From the NCBI RefSeq assembly GCF_042646605.1, contig NZ_JBHRUG010000031.1, positions 1 through 64,000 on the forward strand: a DNA stretch of 64,000 bases. The letters run 5' to 3'. Positions 1-8,098 of the stretch are shown here, one piece after another (within the stretch, counting starts at the first letter, position 1; every line of letters begins with the position of its first letter). The position numbers and the translations under genes were made by a program. The stretch is from Litchfieldella rifensis. GTDB taxonomy: Bacteria > Pseudomonadota > Gammaproteobacteria > Pseudomonadales > Halomonadaceae. The notes beneath the pieces were generated by a model. The model saw only the letters and a list, made by a program, of their open reading frames with translations. It did not search any database and was not told the origin of the DNA.

Positions 1-324
1 TGGAGTTCAGCCTGCCCGAGCTGTTCAAGGAAGCCACAATGCACCACGGGGATATATCGACGGATCAAGCGCTGGGAACATGAGGATGTGCTCGAGTCGG
101 CACATTATCGACTGGATCAGAAGCCGGAAATGATGCGTCTCAGGCGCCAGACAGTCGAGCACCCGTTTGGAACCCTGAAGGCCTGGATGGGGGCGACGCA
201 TTTTCTGACCAAAACCCTCAAGAACGTCAGCACGGAAATGAGCCTTCACGTGCTGGCGTACAACATGAAACGGGTCATGAACATCCTCGGCACCAAGCGT
301 CTGATTCAGGCGATGCGGGCATAA
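1..324 (+). mobile_element. IS1182-type transposase, 3' fragment cut by the window start
   Basis: The frame is open from the first base of the window to a TAA at 322-324. It encodes the C-terminal part of a DDE transposase of the type found in the IS1182 family. The recognisable stretch reads RRQTVEHPFGTLKAW near codon 40, which carries the last acidic residue region, followed by STEMSLHVLAYNMKRVMN. The N-terminal two thirds lie outside the window, so it cannot be decided here whether the element is intact. I could not identify the terminal inverted repeat downstream. The fragment marks the left edge of an accessory stretch rich in broken genes. The family name is from sequence memory and is less certain than the transposase call. 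Confidence 0.75.
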
Positions 325-895
325 TGTGCCTGCTGCCCTTGTCGCTTCTATAGCGGGCTCTGCCGCTCTCCAGAGAAGCTTTCTCGGGGAACATTATTTT
401 GAATAACCTCGGATGTGGCGATGATGGAGGCGCTAAGAAGCGTCTCGTTGGCCGCTGTGAGTGGCTTCATCGCCAAATACCGGTATAGGCGGTGGGCTTT
501 TGTGTTTTCACACAGCCTCGGCCGAATGAGGAATATTGGCATATGTAGATGGATGGTTGAGGTAGTTGACGACCCCCAAGCGGGCATCCCGAAGATGCTG
601 CACGCACGCTTGCATCAAGGATATAGCGCCGGCCTTGTGCGAACTCCATTGATCCGGACATTGTTCACATGTGGCCGCGAGATGAGATCGTTCCGGGGTC
701 CCTCCGACGGCCGGTTAGCTCCAACCTGTGTGCCAGGCATGGCACAGAACTAGAAAGATGGAAGTTCTCATGCCAGGTGTTCGCAGAACCGGAGGCTAGG
801 AGAAGGGCAGGGGCGTCACCGCGAAGCCCTCCATCTGCGACAGGGGTGCTTTATAAATCGGGCGTTCAAGAAAGTGGATGTCCTTTACTTTTTCT
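325..895. other. Gene-free stretch between transposase fragment and glnA
   Basis: About 570 bases with no frame that I recognise. The open frames here lack a convincing ribosome site and resemble no family known to me. The stretch should contain the right end of the insertion sequence. Close to the stop of glnA, at 864-886, is one copy of a 23-base imperfect direct repeat. No tRNA or hairpin terminator for glnA was seen. Confidence 0.5.
864..886 (+). repeat. Direct repeat copy 1, downstream side of glnA
   Basis: The sequence GTTCAAGAAAGTGGATGTCC (plus TTT) at 864-886 matches 2561-2583 at 20 of 23 positions in the same orientation. The two copies bracket glnA. They may be a trace of the event that inserted the gene, or a coincidence of short coding remnants. 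Confidence 0.45.
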
Positions 896-2308
896 TTAGG
901 CGTCGAAATAGAGGGCAAACTCGTACGGGTGTGGGCGCAGCCGCAGGGCCGATACCTCGTTCCGCATCTTGTAGTCGATCCAGGTGTCGATCACGTCTTC
1001 AGTGAAGACATCGCCCTTGAGCAGGAATTCGTGGTCTTCGCGTAGGGCCGCCAGGGCTTCTTCCAGGGATGCCGGTGTCGACGGCACATCCGCCAACTCC
1101 TCTGGGCTCATCGCGTAGATATCCTTGTCCAGCGGGTCACCGGCTTCCAGCTTGTTATCGATGCCGTCCAGTCCCGCCATCAGCATGGCGGAGAACGCCA
1201 GGTAGCCGTTGCACATGGGGTCCGGGAAGCGCACCTCGATGCGTTTGGCCTCGGGGTTGCCCTGATACATGGGAATGCGCACCGCCGCCGAGCGGTTGCG
1301 TCTGGAATAGGCGAGGTTGATCGGCGCCTCGAAGCCCGGCACCAGCCGACGGTAGCTGTTGGTGGTGGGATTGGTGAAGGCTGCCAGGGACGAAGCGTGC
1401 TTGATGATGCCGGCGATATAGTGCATCGCCAGCTGGCTCAGGCCCGCATAGCCTTCCCCCGCGAATAGGGGCTTGCCTGCTTTCCAGAGGCTCTGGTGCA
1501 CGTGCATGCCGCTGCCGTTGTCCTGGAACACGGGCTTGGGCATGAAGGTGACGGTCTTGCCGTGGCGGTGCGCCACGTTCTTGACCGTGTACTTGTACCA
1601 CATCAGGGCATCGCCCATCTTGTCCAGGGGCAGGTAGCGCATATCGATTTCCGCCTGCCCTGCCGTGGCCACTTCGTGGTGGTGAGCCTCTATCCGGTAT
1701 CCCAGCTCTGCCATGGTGAGCACCATTTCGGAGCGTATGTCCTGCATCGAGTCAGTGGGCGGCACCGGGAAATACCCTTCCTTGTACCGGGGCTTGTAGC
1801 CGAGGTTGGGAAACTCCTCCCGGCCTGTGTTCCACTGGCCTTCGGCCGAGTCGATGAAGTAATAGCCGCAGTGCTGGTTCTGGTCGTAACGGATATCGTC
1901 CAGGATGAAGAACTCGGCTTCCGGGCCAAAATAGGCGACATCGCCGATGCCGGTCGACTGCAGGTACTTCGTCGCCTTGCGCGCGATAGTGCGGGGATCC
2001 CGGCTGTACTCTGCACGGGTAAAGGGGTCGATGATGTTGCAGATTAGCGACAGCGTCGGGGCGCTGGTGAAGGGATCGAGCACTGCGGTAGACGGGTCGG
2101 GAATCACCAGCATATCTGAAGTGTGGATGGCCTGCCAGCCGCGGATCGAGGAGCCGTCGAACCCTACACCTGCGTCGAACACGTCCTCGTCCAACTCGCT
2201 GGCGGGGATAGAGAAATGCTGCCACTGGCCCAGAATATCGGAAAATTTCAGATCTACGATTTCGCAGTGCTGGTCCTTGGCGAATTCAATGGCTTGTGTT
2301 GGAGTCAT
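896..2308 (-). CDS. glnA: Type I glutamine synthetase
   Basis: Catalyses ATP-dependent ligation of ammonia to glutamate in the cytoplasm, normally as a dodecamer. Visible motifs are DGSSIRG near residue 55, FGPEAEFF near 130, NGSGMHVHQSL near 265 and NRSAAVRIP near 335. The tyrosine of the adenylylation loop is kept (DKDIYAMSPEE, near residue 395). The 470-residue length is normal for the family. The start is the ATG at 2308, which has GAGGT six bases upstream; an in-frame TTG at 2314 would abut that site. The protein resembles cyanobacterial GlnA (for example in the ILGQWQHFS and GYYFIDSAEGQWNTGREE stretches) more than the usual proteobacterial enzyme, and no ntrB or ntrC is adjacent. It is probably a second, acquired copy, although its codon use looks GC-rich like the core. 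Confidence 0.95.
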   Translation of the reverse strand: MTPTQAIEFAKDQHCEIVDLKFSDILGQWQHFSIPASELDEDVFDAGVGFDGSSIRGWQAIHTSDMLVIPDPSTAVLDPFTSAPTLSLICNIIDPFTRAEYSRDPRTIARKATKYLQSTGIGDVAYFGPEAEFFILDDIRYDQNQHCGYYFIDSAEGQWNTGREEFPNLGYKPRYKEGYFPVPPTDSMQDIRSEMVLTMAELGYRIEAHHHEVATAGQAEIDMRYLPLDKMGDALMWYKYTVKNVAHRHGKTVTFMPKPVFQDNGSGMHVHQSLWKAGKPLFAGEGYAGLSQLAMHYIAGIIKHASSLAAFTNPTTNSYRRLVPGFEAPINLAYSRRNRSAAVRIPMYQGNPEAKRIEVRFPDPMCNGYLAFSAMLMAGLDGIDNKLEAGDPLDKDIYAMSPEELADVPSTPASLEEALAALREDHEFLLKGDVFTEDVIDTWIDYKMRNEVSALRLRPHPYEFALYFDA

Positions 2309-2710
2309 GGTCAAACCTCGGTATGGCTAGATACCACAGGTAGACGGGCTTATTTAATCGTAGTTCGAAATGACGTCGCTTGCCATTGGCCAGGGGACGG
2401 ATTTATGCTTTTCACCCAACATTTGGCATAGGTAACCCCTTCGCTATGGGTGGCGTATCGCGAAATGGGAACGCGAAAAGGGCACTCACTTTCTTGCTGA
2501 TTGTATAGCCTACTGGACGAATTCCTATGGTGCCTAGCCGGCCAAACGATCAGCGGAAGGGATCAAGAAAGCGGATGTCATTTTCCAGCAACAATTCGAC
2601 ATCGATGTCCTGATCGCCTGGTCCGGGAGCTCTGAAATGACCACCTTCCAGAGCTGCACCAGCAAGTATCCACGTCCCACGGCGGGGGCAGTGGTAGCTA
2701 TCGGCGTGGA
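2309..2710. other. Intergenic region upstream of glnA and downstream of ridA
   Basis: About 400 bases. The part next to glnA must hold its promoter. I looked for a sigma-54 type GG-N10-GC element and found no convincing one. The second copy of the flanking repeat is at 2561-2583. A plus-strand frame is open from 2538 into the end of ridA (to about 2770), but I recognise no family in it and it has no start or ribosome site. It could be a decayed gene. Confidence 0.4.
2561..2583 (+). repeat. Direct repeat copy 2, upstream side of glnA
   Basis: Reads GATCAAGAAAGCGGATGTCA plus TTT. It matches 864-886 at 20 of 23 positions in the same orientation, with the glnA gene and its promoter region between the copies. 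Confidence 0.45.
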
Positions 2711-3130
2711 TCAACTATCCACTGATTCTGGTAGCTTCGCTATCACCTTGATTTCGAACTGGAAGCCATAGAGCCAGGTGACACCGACGGCAGTTAACGT
2801 CGGGTGCGGCGCGTTACCCCAGAACTCTGGCACGACCTTCCAGATCGTCTCGAACTTCGATTCTGGATCGACCATGAAAACAGTGACATCAATCACGTCG
2901 TCGAATGTGCAACCGGCGGTTATCAGGATCGCCTCTAGATTCTTGAAGGCGAGCCTGACTTGCGCCTCGAGGTCGGGCTCCGGTGAGCCGTCTTCTCTGC
3001 TACCGACTTGTCCTGAGACGAATAGAAATCCATTGGATCGGATCGCCGGTGAATAGCGATTGCGCTCATACAGCGCTTGGCGACCGGCGGGGAAAATAAC
3101 GTCACGCGTAGTCATGTCACGCTTGGTCAT
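2711..3130 (-). CDS. RidA/YjgF/YER057c-family protein
   Basis: A 139-residue protein of the RidA superfamily. Its best known members hydrolyse reactive enamine/imine intermediates; other subgroups act in specific catabolic pathways. The family signature is visible in NGFLFVSGQVG near residue 33, TAGCTFDDVIDVTVFM near 92 and the C-terminal KVIAKLP. The canonical catalytic Arg position near residue 105 is not the typical RxxV form, because the segment reads HPTLTAVGVTWL. This suggests a subgroup other than classical RidA. The ATG at 3130 has GGAGG six bases upstream. It is divergent from the LysR regulator at 3274, a common arrangement for a regulator and its target. Confidence 0.85.
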   Translation of the reverse strand: MTKRDMTTRDVIFPAGRQALYERNRYSPAIRSNGFLFVSGQVGSREDGSPEPDLEAQVRLAFKNLEAILITAGCTFDDVIDVTVFMVDPESKFETIWKVVPEFWGNAPHPTLTAVGVTWLYGFQFEIKVIAKLPESVDS

Positions 3131-3230
3131 GTAGTGCCTCCATCAATGGGTCAAAGCGACCTTGAATCAACGATGGTGGTACTTTAAGCGCTGGTGATTG
3201 GCGGATAAACAAGCAAACCTACTCATCACT

Positions 3231-3247
3231 GTTTGTAAAATACAAAC
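3231..3247. promoter_or_regulatory. Candidate LysR operator, perfect 7-3-7 palindrome
   Basis: GTTTGTA-AAA-TACAAAC is a perfect inverted repeat and contains a T-N11-A core as in LysR-type binding sites. It lies in the divergent ridA/lysR intergenic space, 26 bases before the LysR start. That places it well for autorepression and control of the RidA gene. The assignment is by pattern and position only. Confidence 0.55.
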
Positions 3248-3273
3248 AATCGCAAGGATCCCTTGGGGAAGGT

Positions 3274-4200
3274 ATGGACCGTTTCGATGCAATGCAGGCA
3301 TTTGCGCGGGTGGTGGAAACCGGAAGCTTCACCAAGGCAGCCGAAACGCTTCACATGAGCAAGACCAGCGTAACGCAACTCGTGCAGCAGTTAGAGGCAC
3401 GGCTGCGTGTCAGGCTGCTGAACCGCACGACGCGCAAGGTTAACGTGACGGCCGATGGGGCCGCCTACTACGAGCGCGTGCTACGGCTGCTGGCGGATTT
3501 AGACGACGCCGAGACTAGCCTGTCCAGCGCCTCGACGTTGCCGAGGGGTCGCTTGCGGGTGGATGTCCCTAGTCCGCTGGCTCGTATGATTCTTGTGCCG
3601 GCACTACCGGCGTTCCATGCCCAATACCCGGAAATCCAGCTGGACATGGGGGTCAGCGATCGCATGGTGGACCTTATCGATGAGAATGTGGATTGCGTCG
3701 TGCGTGGTGGCGAGCTCACCGATCAATCGCTGATGGCAAGGCGCGTCGGCGACTTGCAGCTTGGCGTTTATGCGGCGCCAAGCTACCTGGAACGCGCCGG
3801 TTCGCCCTCGCACCCTCGAGAGCTGGAAAATTCGCATCACCGTATCGTGGGCTTCCTATGGTCCCGCACCGGTAAAACCTTCCCCTATGCCATGCACCGC
3901 AATGAAGACAGCATCAAGGTGCAAGGCCGCTATGTCTTGTCAGTAGACGATGGCAATAGCTACCTTGCTGCTGGTCTGGCCGGTCTGGGCATACTTTGGC
4001 TACCGGACTATATGGCCAAGGAGCACCTTGCATGCGGTGAGCTAGTGCGACTGTTCGAAGACTGGCGCCTCGACCCGATGCCGTTGTACGTGGCGTTTCC
4101 GCCAAATCGACATGTAAGCACCAAGCTGCGTGTGTTCATCGAGTGGGTCGCTGAGCTGATGGCGCGGCATGCGCCTATCATTGACCGACATCATTCGTGA
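3274..4200 (+). CDS. LysR-family transcriptional regulator
   Basis: A 308-residue regulator. The N-terminal winged helix-turn-helix (MDRFDAMQAFARVVETGSFT, residues 1-20, then AAETLHMSKTSVTQLVQQLE) is followed by a linker helix and a periplasmic-binding-fold effector domain from about residue 90 to 300. It belongs to the broad group that includes PA2206/DmlR-like regulators, with RLLNRTTRKVNVT closing the DNA-binding domain. The start ATG is preceded by GGAAGG. It is divergent from the RidA-family gene, and a perfect palindrome sits between them. The inducer cannot be told from sequence; regulation of the RidA gene is inferred from position. Confidence 0.92.
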   Translation: MDRFDAMQAFARVVETGSFTKAAETLHMSKTSVTQLVQQLEARLRVRLLNRTTRKVNVTADGAAYYERVLRLLADLDDAETSLSSASTLPRGRLRVDVPSPLARMILVPALPAFHAQYPEIQLDMGVSDRMVDLIDENVDCVVRGGELTDQSLMARRVGDLQLGVYAAPSYLERAGSPSHPRELENSHHRIVGFLWSRTGKTFPYAMHRNEDSIKVQGRYVLSVDDGNSYLAAGLAGLGILWLPDYMAKEHLACGELVRLFEDWRLDPMPLYVAFPPNRHVSTKLRVFIEWVAELMARHAPIIDRHHS

Positions 4201-4425
4201 CCAGAGCGTTTGAAATGCAGCGAGGCGATCCGGCACTGCGCTGCTTTGGCCATTGCCGCTTTATGGCCGGAAGCGGAAGTTTTGACTATGTTGATGCAAT
4301 TGCTGCGGCAGCACACGAGTCAAAGGGGGACGCCCGGCAAACGTGAACGTGCCCGCACAATAAAGCCAATGACAGAGTGCGCTGCCTAATCAGTGGTAGG
4401 TCGCACAACAGCTAATGGAGTCAGC

Positions 4426-4491
4426 ATGAAGGTCAAGCGAGTTGTTACCGATGTTTCTATCCAAGATCCGGCTGAGGGGGATGCATTCTAA
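4426..4491 (+). pseudogene. 21-codon VOC-family N-terminal remnant acting as leader to dinB-like gene
   Basis: An ATG at 4426 with GGAG upstream opens a 21-codon frame, MKVKRVVTDVSIQDPAEGDA plus F. This looks like the first strand of a glyoxalase/VOC protein, where a tyrosine normally follows the AF pair. Here the frame ends in TAA at 4489-4491, and the last A of the stop is the first base of the next ATG. The remnant is therefore translationally coupled to the DinB-family gene. I infer that a deletion removed the rest of a VOC gene and placed its start signals in front of dinB. It is too short to be a VOC enzyme. Confidence 0.6.
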
Positions 4492-5036
4492 TGAGTCTGA
4501 AGCACCATTTTGAACTGATGGCTTCCTACAACCAGTGGATGAATTCAAAGGTTTATGAAGCGGCGAGTCGTCTCAATGAGACAGATCTCGTCAAGGATCG
4601 CAGTGCCTTTTTCGGCTCTATCCTGGGTACTCTAAACCATATCGTTGTCGGCGACACTATCTGGCTCAAGCGGTTTGCTACACACCCGTCCTGTACGACT
4701 TCCTTGCGCGAGGTTGCTGATCTTCCGAGCCCAACTAGCTTGGATCAGATTGTTTCCAATGATTTCCGTAGCCTATCCGAACATCGTGTTTTCTTGGATG
4801 AGAAAATTATCGATTGGATCAGTGAACTTTCCGATAGCGATTTGGATTATGTCCTCAGCTACCACAACACCGAAGGAGTAGCAGTGAACAAGCGATTTTC
4901 GAGCCTTCTCCTTCACTTCTTTAATCACCAAACTCATCACCGTGGGCAGGTTTCCACTTTGCTATCACAGGCCGGTGAGGATATTGGTGTCACGGACCTT
5001 TTGGAGTTGATTCCGGAGGAGGTTGCCGATGTATAA
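4491..5036 (+). CDS. DinB-family putative metal-dependent protein
   Basis: A 181-residue four-helix-bundle protein of the DinB/YfiT group. Members bind a divalent metal through three histidines, and some are thiol-dependent S-transferases. The likely ligands are the His in GTLNHIVVGD near residue 48 and the two in FFNHQTHHRGQ near 145-149. Length is normal. The gene has no ribosome site of its own; its ATG overlaps the stop of the 21-codon remnant upstream, so coupled translation is likely. Base composition is visibly richer in A+T than the surrounding core genes, which suggests transfer. The substrate is unknown. Confidence 0.88.
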   Translation: MSLKHHFELMASYNQWMNSKVYEAASRLNETDLVKDRSAFFGSILGTLNHIVVGDTIWLKRFATHPSCTTSLREVADLPSPTSLDQIVSNDFRSLSEHRVFLDEKIIDWISELSDSDLDYVLSYHNTEGVAVNKRFSSLLLHFFNHQTHHRGQVSTLLSQAGEDIGVTDLLELIPEEVADV

Positions 5037-5194
5037 CAAGGCGTCGTTGCCGGACAATTTTTCCACCGCTGATGGCAACCTCGACGGCGTACAAAAGAAT
5101 GTCTCGTGCCTGTCGAAACCAAGACTGGCTGTTCGACTAGGAGAAGACAGCCCATGAAGCTGTCGTGTTATCAGCAACCTGGAGAAAGCGAACA

Positions 5195-5614
5195 ATGTCC
5201 CGGATGATCTTCGTGAACCTGCCCGTCACCGACCTCGATGCGTCGATGGCTTTCTACAAGGCCCTCGGCTTCGAGAACAACCCGCAATTCACTGACGATA
5301 CGGCCGCCTGCATGGTATGGAGCGAGGCGATCAACGTCATGCTGCTCACGCATGCCAAGTGGCGCACCTTCACCGACCGTCCCATCCCACCCGCAACCTC
5401 TAGCGAAGTGATGCTTGCCGTGTCGTGCGACAGTCGCGATGCTGTCGACGCCATGAACGAGGCGGCTGCCAAGCATGGCGGCACAGCGGATATCAACCCT
5501 GCCCAGGATCTTGGTTTCATGTATAACCGGAACCTGTCGGACCCCGATGGCCATATATGGGAGGCCATGTGGATGGATCTCGAGGCGATTCCTACCGACG
5601 ATCAGGCAAGTTAA
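5195..5614 (+). CDS. VOC-family (glyoxalase/bleomycin-resistance fold) protein
   Basis: A 139-residue protein with the paired beta-alpha-beta-beta-beta modules of the VOC superfamily. The first module starts MIFVNLPVTDLDASMAFYKA. The second includes LGFMYNRNLSDPDGHIWEAMW, with the DPDGHxWE signature near residue 120 that contributes a glutamate metal ligand. The start at 5195 has GGAGAAAG at a six-base spacing; a longer reading from 5165 has no such site. Many proteins of this subgroup are annotated as lactoylglutathione lyase-like, but the substrate cannot be told here. No clear operon partner; 158 bases separate it from dinB. Confidence 0.88.
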   Translation: MSRMIFVNLPVTDLDASMAFYKALGFENNPQFTDDTAACMVWSEAINVMLLTHAKWRTFTDRPIPPATSSEVMLAVSCDSRDAVDAMNEAAAKHGGTADINPAQDLGFMYNRNLSDPDGHIWEAMWMDLEAIPTDDQAS

Positions 5615-5748
5615 AAAACGCGGCGAGTGGCGGAAAGCCTGCGCATGACAATGCCTTGCCGCCGACCTACATTATTCCGCTACCTGCTTTCGGTCATCCG
5701 CTCCATGCGGTTGGCTGAAGGCCGGCATTATGCATAAGGAGTCAGTGC

Positions 5749-6357
5749 ATGATCCTCGACCTACCTGCACCGGAAGCATATGAATCCGAGTCGTTGGTGA
5801 GTTGCATCAGAAGTCGTCGCAGTATCAGGGAGTATCCGGGCACTCCCATATCCATTGCGTCACTGTCACAGCTACTTTGGTCTGCCCAGGGGATCACGGG
5901 AGCGGATCAACAACGAGCCACTCCCTCGGCAGGTGGGTTGTACCCGCTGCACCTCCACGTTGTGGTCCGGCGGGTTTCCGAACTTGAGCCAGGGATTTAT
6001 GAATACCAGTGTCATGGTCATTCGCTGAAGCTACTGGACAGACAAGTCCCGGATGCGGCGATCCAAGAGGCGGGAATTGGTGATCAGCCATGGCTGGGTG
6101 ACGCTGCCGTCGTCATCGGGGTGGCGGCAAGACTCGAAGATTCGATCAGGCATTTCGAGTCTCAGCCACCTCAAGGAGAGCGCGGGGCTCGTTATGTGTA
6201 TATGGAATCCGGTGCTTTAGCGCAAAACGTCCATCTCCAGTGCACGGCTCTGGGCGCCGGTTGCGTTCTGGTGGCCGGTTTCGATGACTCAAAAGCCCAG
6301 CAAGCGCTTGGGCTTCCCTCGAATCTGGCGCCTACGGCGCTACTTTGTATCGGGTAG
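5749..6357 (+). CDS. SagB/ThcOx-type nitroreductase-family protein
   Basis: A 202-residue FMN-dependent oxidoreductase of the nitroreductase superfamily. The SRRSIREYPGTPISIASLSQ segment near residue 22 binds flavin phosphate in the family. TPSAGGLYPLHLHV near 58 and ESGALAQNVHLQCTALG near 150 are typical of the SagB/ThcOx subgroup, which oxidises azoline rings in some peptide pathways. No precursor peptide, cyclodehydratase or protease gene is nearby, so a stand-alone reductase or dehydrogenase role is more likely. The start has AGGAG with a six-base gap. It faces the alcohol dehydrogenase remnant, with a hairpin between them. Confidence 0.88.
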   Translation: MILDLPAPEAYESESLVSCIRSRRSIREYPGTPISIASLSQLLWSAQGITGADQQRATPSAGGLYPLHLHVVVRRVSELEPGIYEYQCHGHSLKLLDRQVPDAAIQEAGIGDQPWLGDAAVVIGVAARLEDSIRHFESQPPQGERGARYVYMESGALAQNVHLQCTALGAGCVLVAGFDDSKAQQALGLPSNLAPTALLCIG

Positions 6358-6387
6358 CGGCGGAGTCATAAGCAGAGCCGAGGGCGG

Positions 6388-6408
6388 GGCTGCCCGATGG
6401 GGGCAGCC
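6388..6408. terminator. Hairpin between convergent genes
   Basis: GGCTGCCC at 6388-6395 pairs with GGGCAGCC at 6401-6408 across a five-base loop. It lies between the convergent SagB-like gene and alcohol dehydrogenase remnant. There is no immediate T-run, so termination strength is uncertain. Confidence 0.4.
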
Positions 6409-6437
6409 GGCCGATGGCTGTATGGCTTTTCAAGACA

Positions 6438-7146
6438 TCAACTCGCGCCGTTCTCCTTCAACGTGGCCATGTCGATGACGAAGCGGTAGCGTACGTCGCC
6501 CTTTTCCATGCGCTCGTAAGCCTCGCTGATGTTCTTGATATCGAGCATCTCGACGTCACAGGTGATGCCATGCTCGGCGCACAAGTCGAGCACTTCCTGG
6601 GTTTCGGGAATGCCGCCGATCAGGGAGCCGGCCAGCACGCGGCGCTTGAACACCAGGTTGAAGGCTTCGATGGTTGGCTCGATGGGTTCGAGCAAGCCGA
6701 CCAGGATGTGGGTGCCGTCATACTTCAGTGACGCCAGGTACGGGTTGAGGTCGTGCTGCACCGGTACGGTATCGAGCATGAAGTCGAAGGTCTCGGCGAC
6801 GGCTTCCATCTGTGCCGCGTCGGTGGAGACCACCACATGGTCGGCGCCGTTGCGCTTGGCTTCGTCCACCTTGGCCGCGGAGCGGGTAAACACCGTCACC
6901 TCGGCACCGAGCACCTTGGCCAGCTTGACGCCCATGTGGCCCAGGCCACCCATGCCGATCACGCCGACCTTATGGCCCGCTTTCACGCCATAGTGCTTCA
7001 GCGGCGAATAGGTGGTGATGCCGGCACACAGGAGCGGTGCGGCAGAGGCGAGGTCGATACCTTCGGGCGGTCATGGTGAAGCCTTTGAGGCAGAACTGCT
7101 CGACGCCGTCTTTACAGGCTTGGCATTGGTCGCCGTTGCAGCATCG
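6438..7146 (-). pseudogene. Zinc-type alcohol dehydrogenase, internally deleted and frameshifted
   Basis: The intact downstream piece (6438 to about 7070) encodes the Rossmann half of a YahK/cinnamyl-alcohol-dehydrogenase-like enzyme: PPEGIDLASAAPLLCAG, then GVIGMGGLGHMGVKLAKVLG, ending MATLKENGAS. A TGA lies in frame directly before it. In another frame, at about 7076-7146, is the structural-zinc segment with CQACKDGVEQFCLKGFTM. The roughly 40 residues that should join the two are missing and everything before the zinc loop is gone. The junction is near 7070-7075. An ATG at 6986 could start the Rossmann part, but no catalytic domain would be made. Clearly a decayed gene. Confidence 0.85.
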
Positions 7147-7354
7147 CCGTCAATGGCAGGCGGCGGATGCCGCCGAGGCGTGAGGTGCCGGTCCGCCGAG
7201 AAAACGTTGCTGTCTTTCCTCTGTCAGAATGCTCGCGATGGATTCTAGCTTCCCATCTCACTGAGGGCAGTGCTTCGATATCTCCATTGGTCCAGATGAC
7301 ACCAGGTCGGCAAGTATTGAGATAATGCATGATTATTCTTTTAGGGGGTATCTA

Positions 7355-8089
7355 GTGGAGAAAAATAACAACCTTGCCGTCTTGATTGATGCGGATAATG
7401 CCCAGCCAGGCATAGTGGATGGTTTGCTGGCGGAAATTGCGAAATATGGCGTGGCTAATGTCAAGCGAATCTATGGCGATTGGACAGGGCCACAGTTGAA
7501 AGGCTGGAAAGAAACACTACTGCAGCATTCTATACAACCAGTGCAACAGTTTGGATATACGAAAGGGAAGAATGCCACTGACAGCGCGTTGATCATCGAT
7601 GCCATGGATCTTCTTTATACAGGGAATTTTACGGGGTTTTGTCTGATTTCGAGTGACAGTGATTTTACCAGGCTGGCCTCTCGGCTTAGAGAGTCTGGCC
7701 TCACTGTGTTTGGGTTCGGTGAAAAAAAGACTCCGCTTCCCTTTGTGTCGGCATGTGACAAGTTCATTTATACAGAGGTCCTTCGTGAGAGTGAAGAAGA
7801 AGGGCCTGGGACGACCAAGAGCTCTAGCAAGGAGTTGAAATCGGATACGAAGCTCGTTAACTCGCTTCGGAAAGCTGTTGAGTCGTCCTCTGACGAAACC
7901 AGATGGGCTCCCTTGGCTGCAGTCGGGAGTAATATGGTGAAGCAGTTTCCTGACTTCGATTCTCGAAATTATGGCTATAGAAAACTCGGCGATCTGGTTT
8001 TTGCGACAGGGCTTTTTGACATTGAAGAAAGGCCTTCAAGGGATGAGAGCTCAAAGGTGATATACATCCATGACAAGCGGAAGAAATGA
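7355..8089 (+). CDS. NYN-domain (LabA/DUF88) protein with C-terminal OST-HTH/LOTUS domain
   Basis: A 244-residue protein. Residues about 5-145 form a PIN-like NYN nuclease domain with LAVLIDADNAQ (first aspartates), KNATDSALIIDAMDLLY and CLISSDSDFTRLASRLRE, which hold the acidic residues expected to bind metal. Residues about 165-235 resemble an OST-HTH/LOTUS domain, ending in YGYRKLGDLVFATGLFDIEE; LOTUS domains bind RNA. A role in RNA cleavage or processing is therefore inferred. I prefer the GTG at 7355, with AGGGGG six bases upstream and the typical EKNNNLAVLIDADNA beginning, over the ATG at 7325, which lacks a site. The gene is markedly A+T-rich for this window. Confidence 0.88.
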   Translation: MEKNNNLAVLIDADNAQPGIVDGLLAEIAKYGVANVKRIYGDWTGPQLKGWKETLLQHSIQPVQQFGYTKGKNATDSALIIDAMDLLYTGNFTGFCLISSDSDFTRLASRLRESGLTVFGFGEKKTPLPFVSACDKFIYTEVLRESEEEGPGTTKSSSKELKSDTKLVNSLRKAVESSSDETRWAPLAAVGSNMVKQFPDFDSRNYGYRKLGDLVFATGLFDIEERPSRDESSKVIYIHDKRKK

Positions 8090-8098
8090 GATTTCTAG

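Noticed and set aside
415..753. 112-codon plus-strand frame after the transposase fragment
   Set aside because: No ribosome site and a composition without family resemblance. Probably chance openness in decayed DNA.
2309..2450. Sigma-54 promoter for glnA
   Set aside because: Sequences such as TGGCC followed by GCAAG occur on the minus strand but do not fit the GG-N10-GC spacing with the conserved TTGC box.
2538..2770. Open plus-strand frame upstream of and into ridA
   Set aside because: No start, no ribosome site and no recognisable family. Its last part is antisense to the ridA 3' end.
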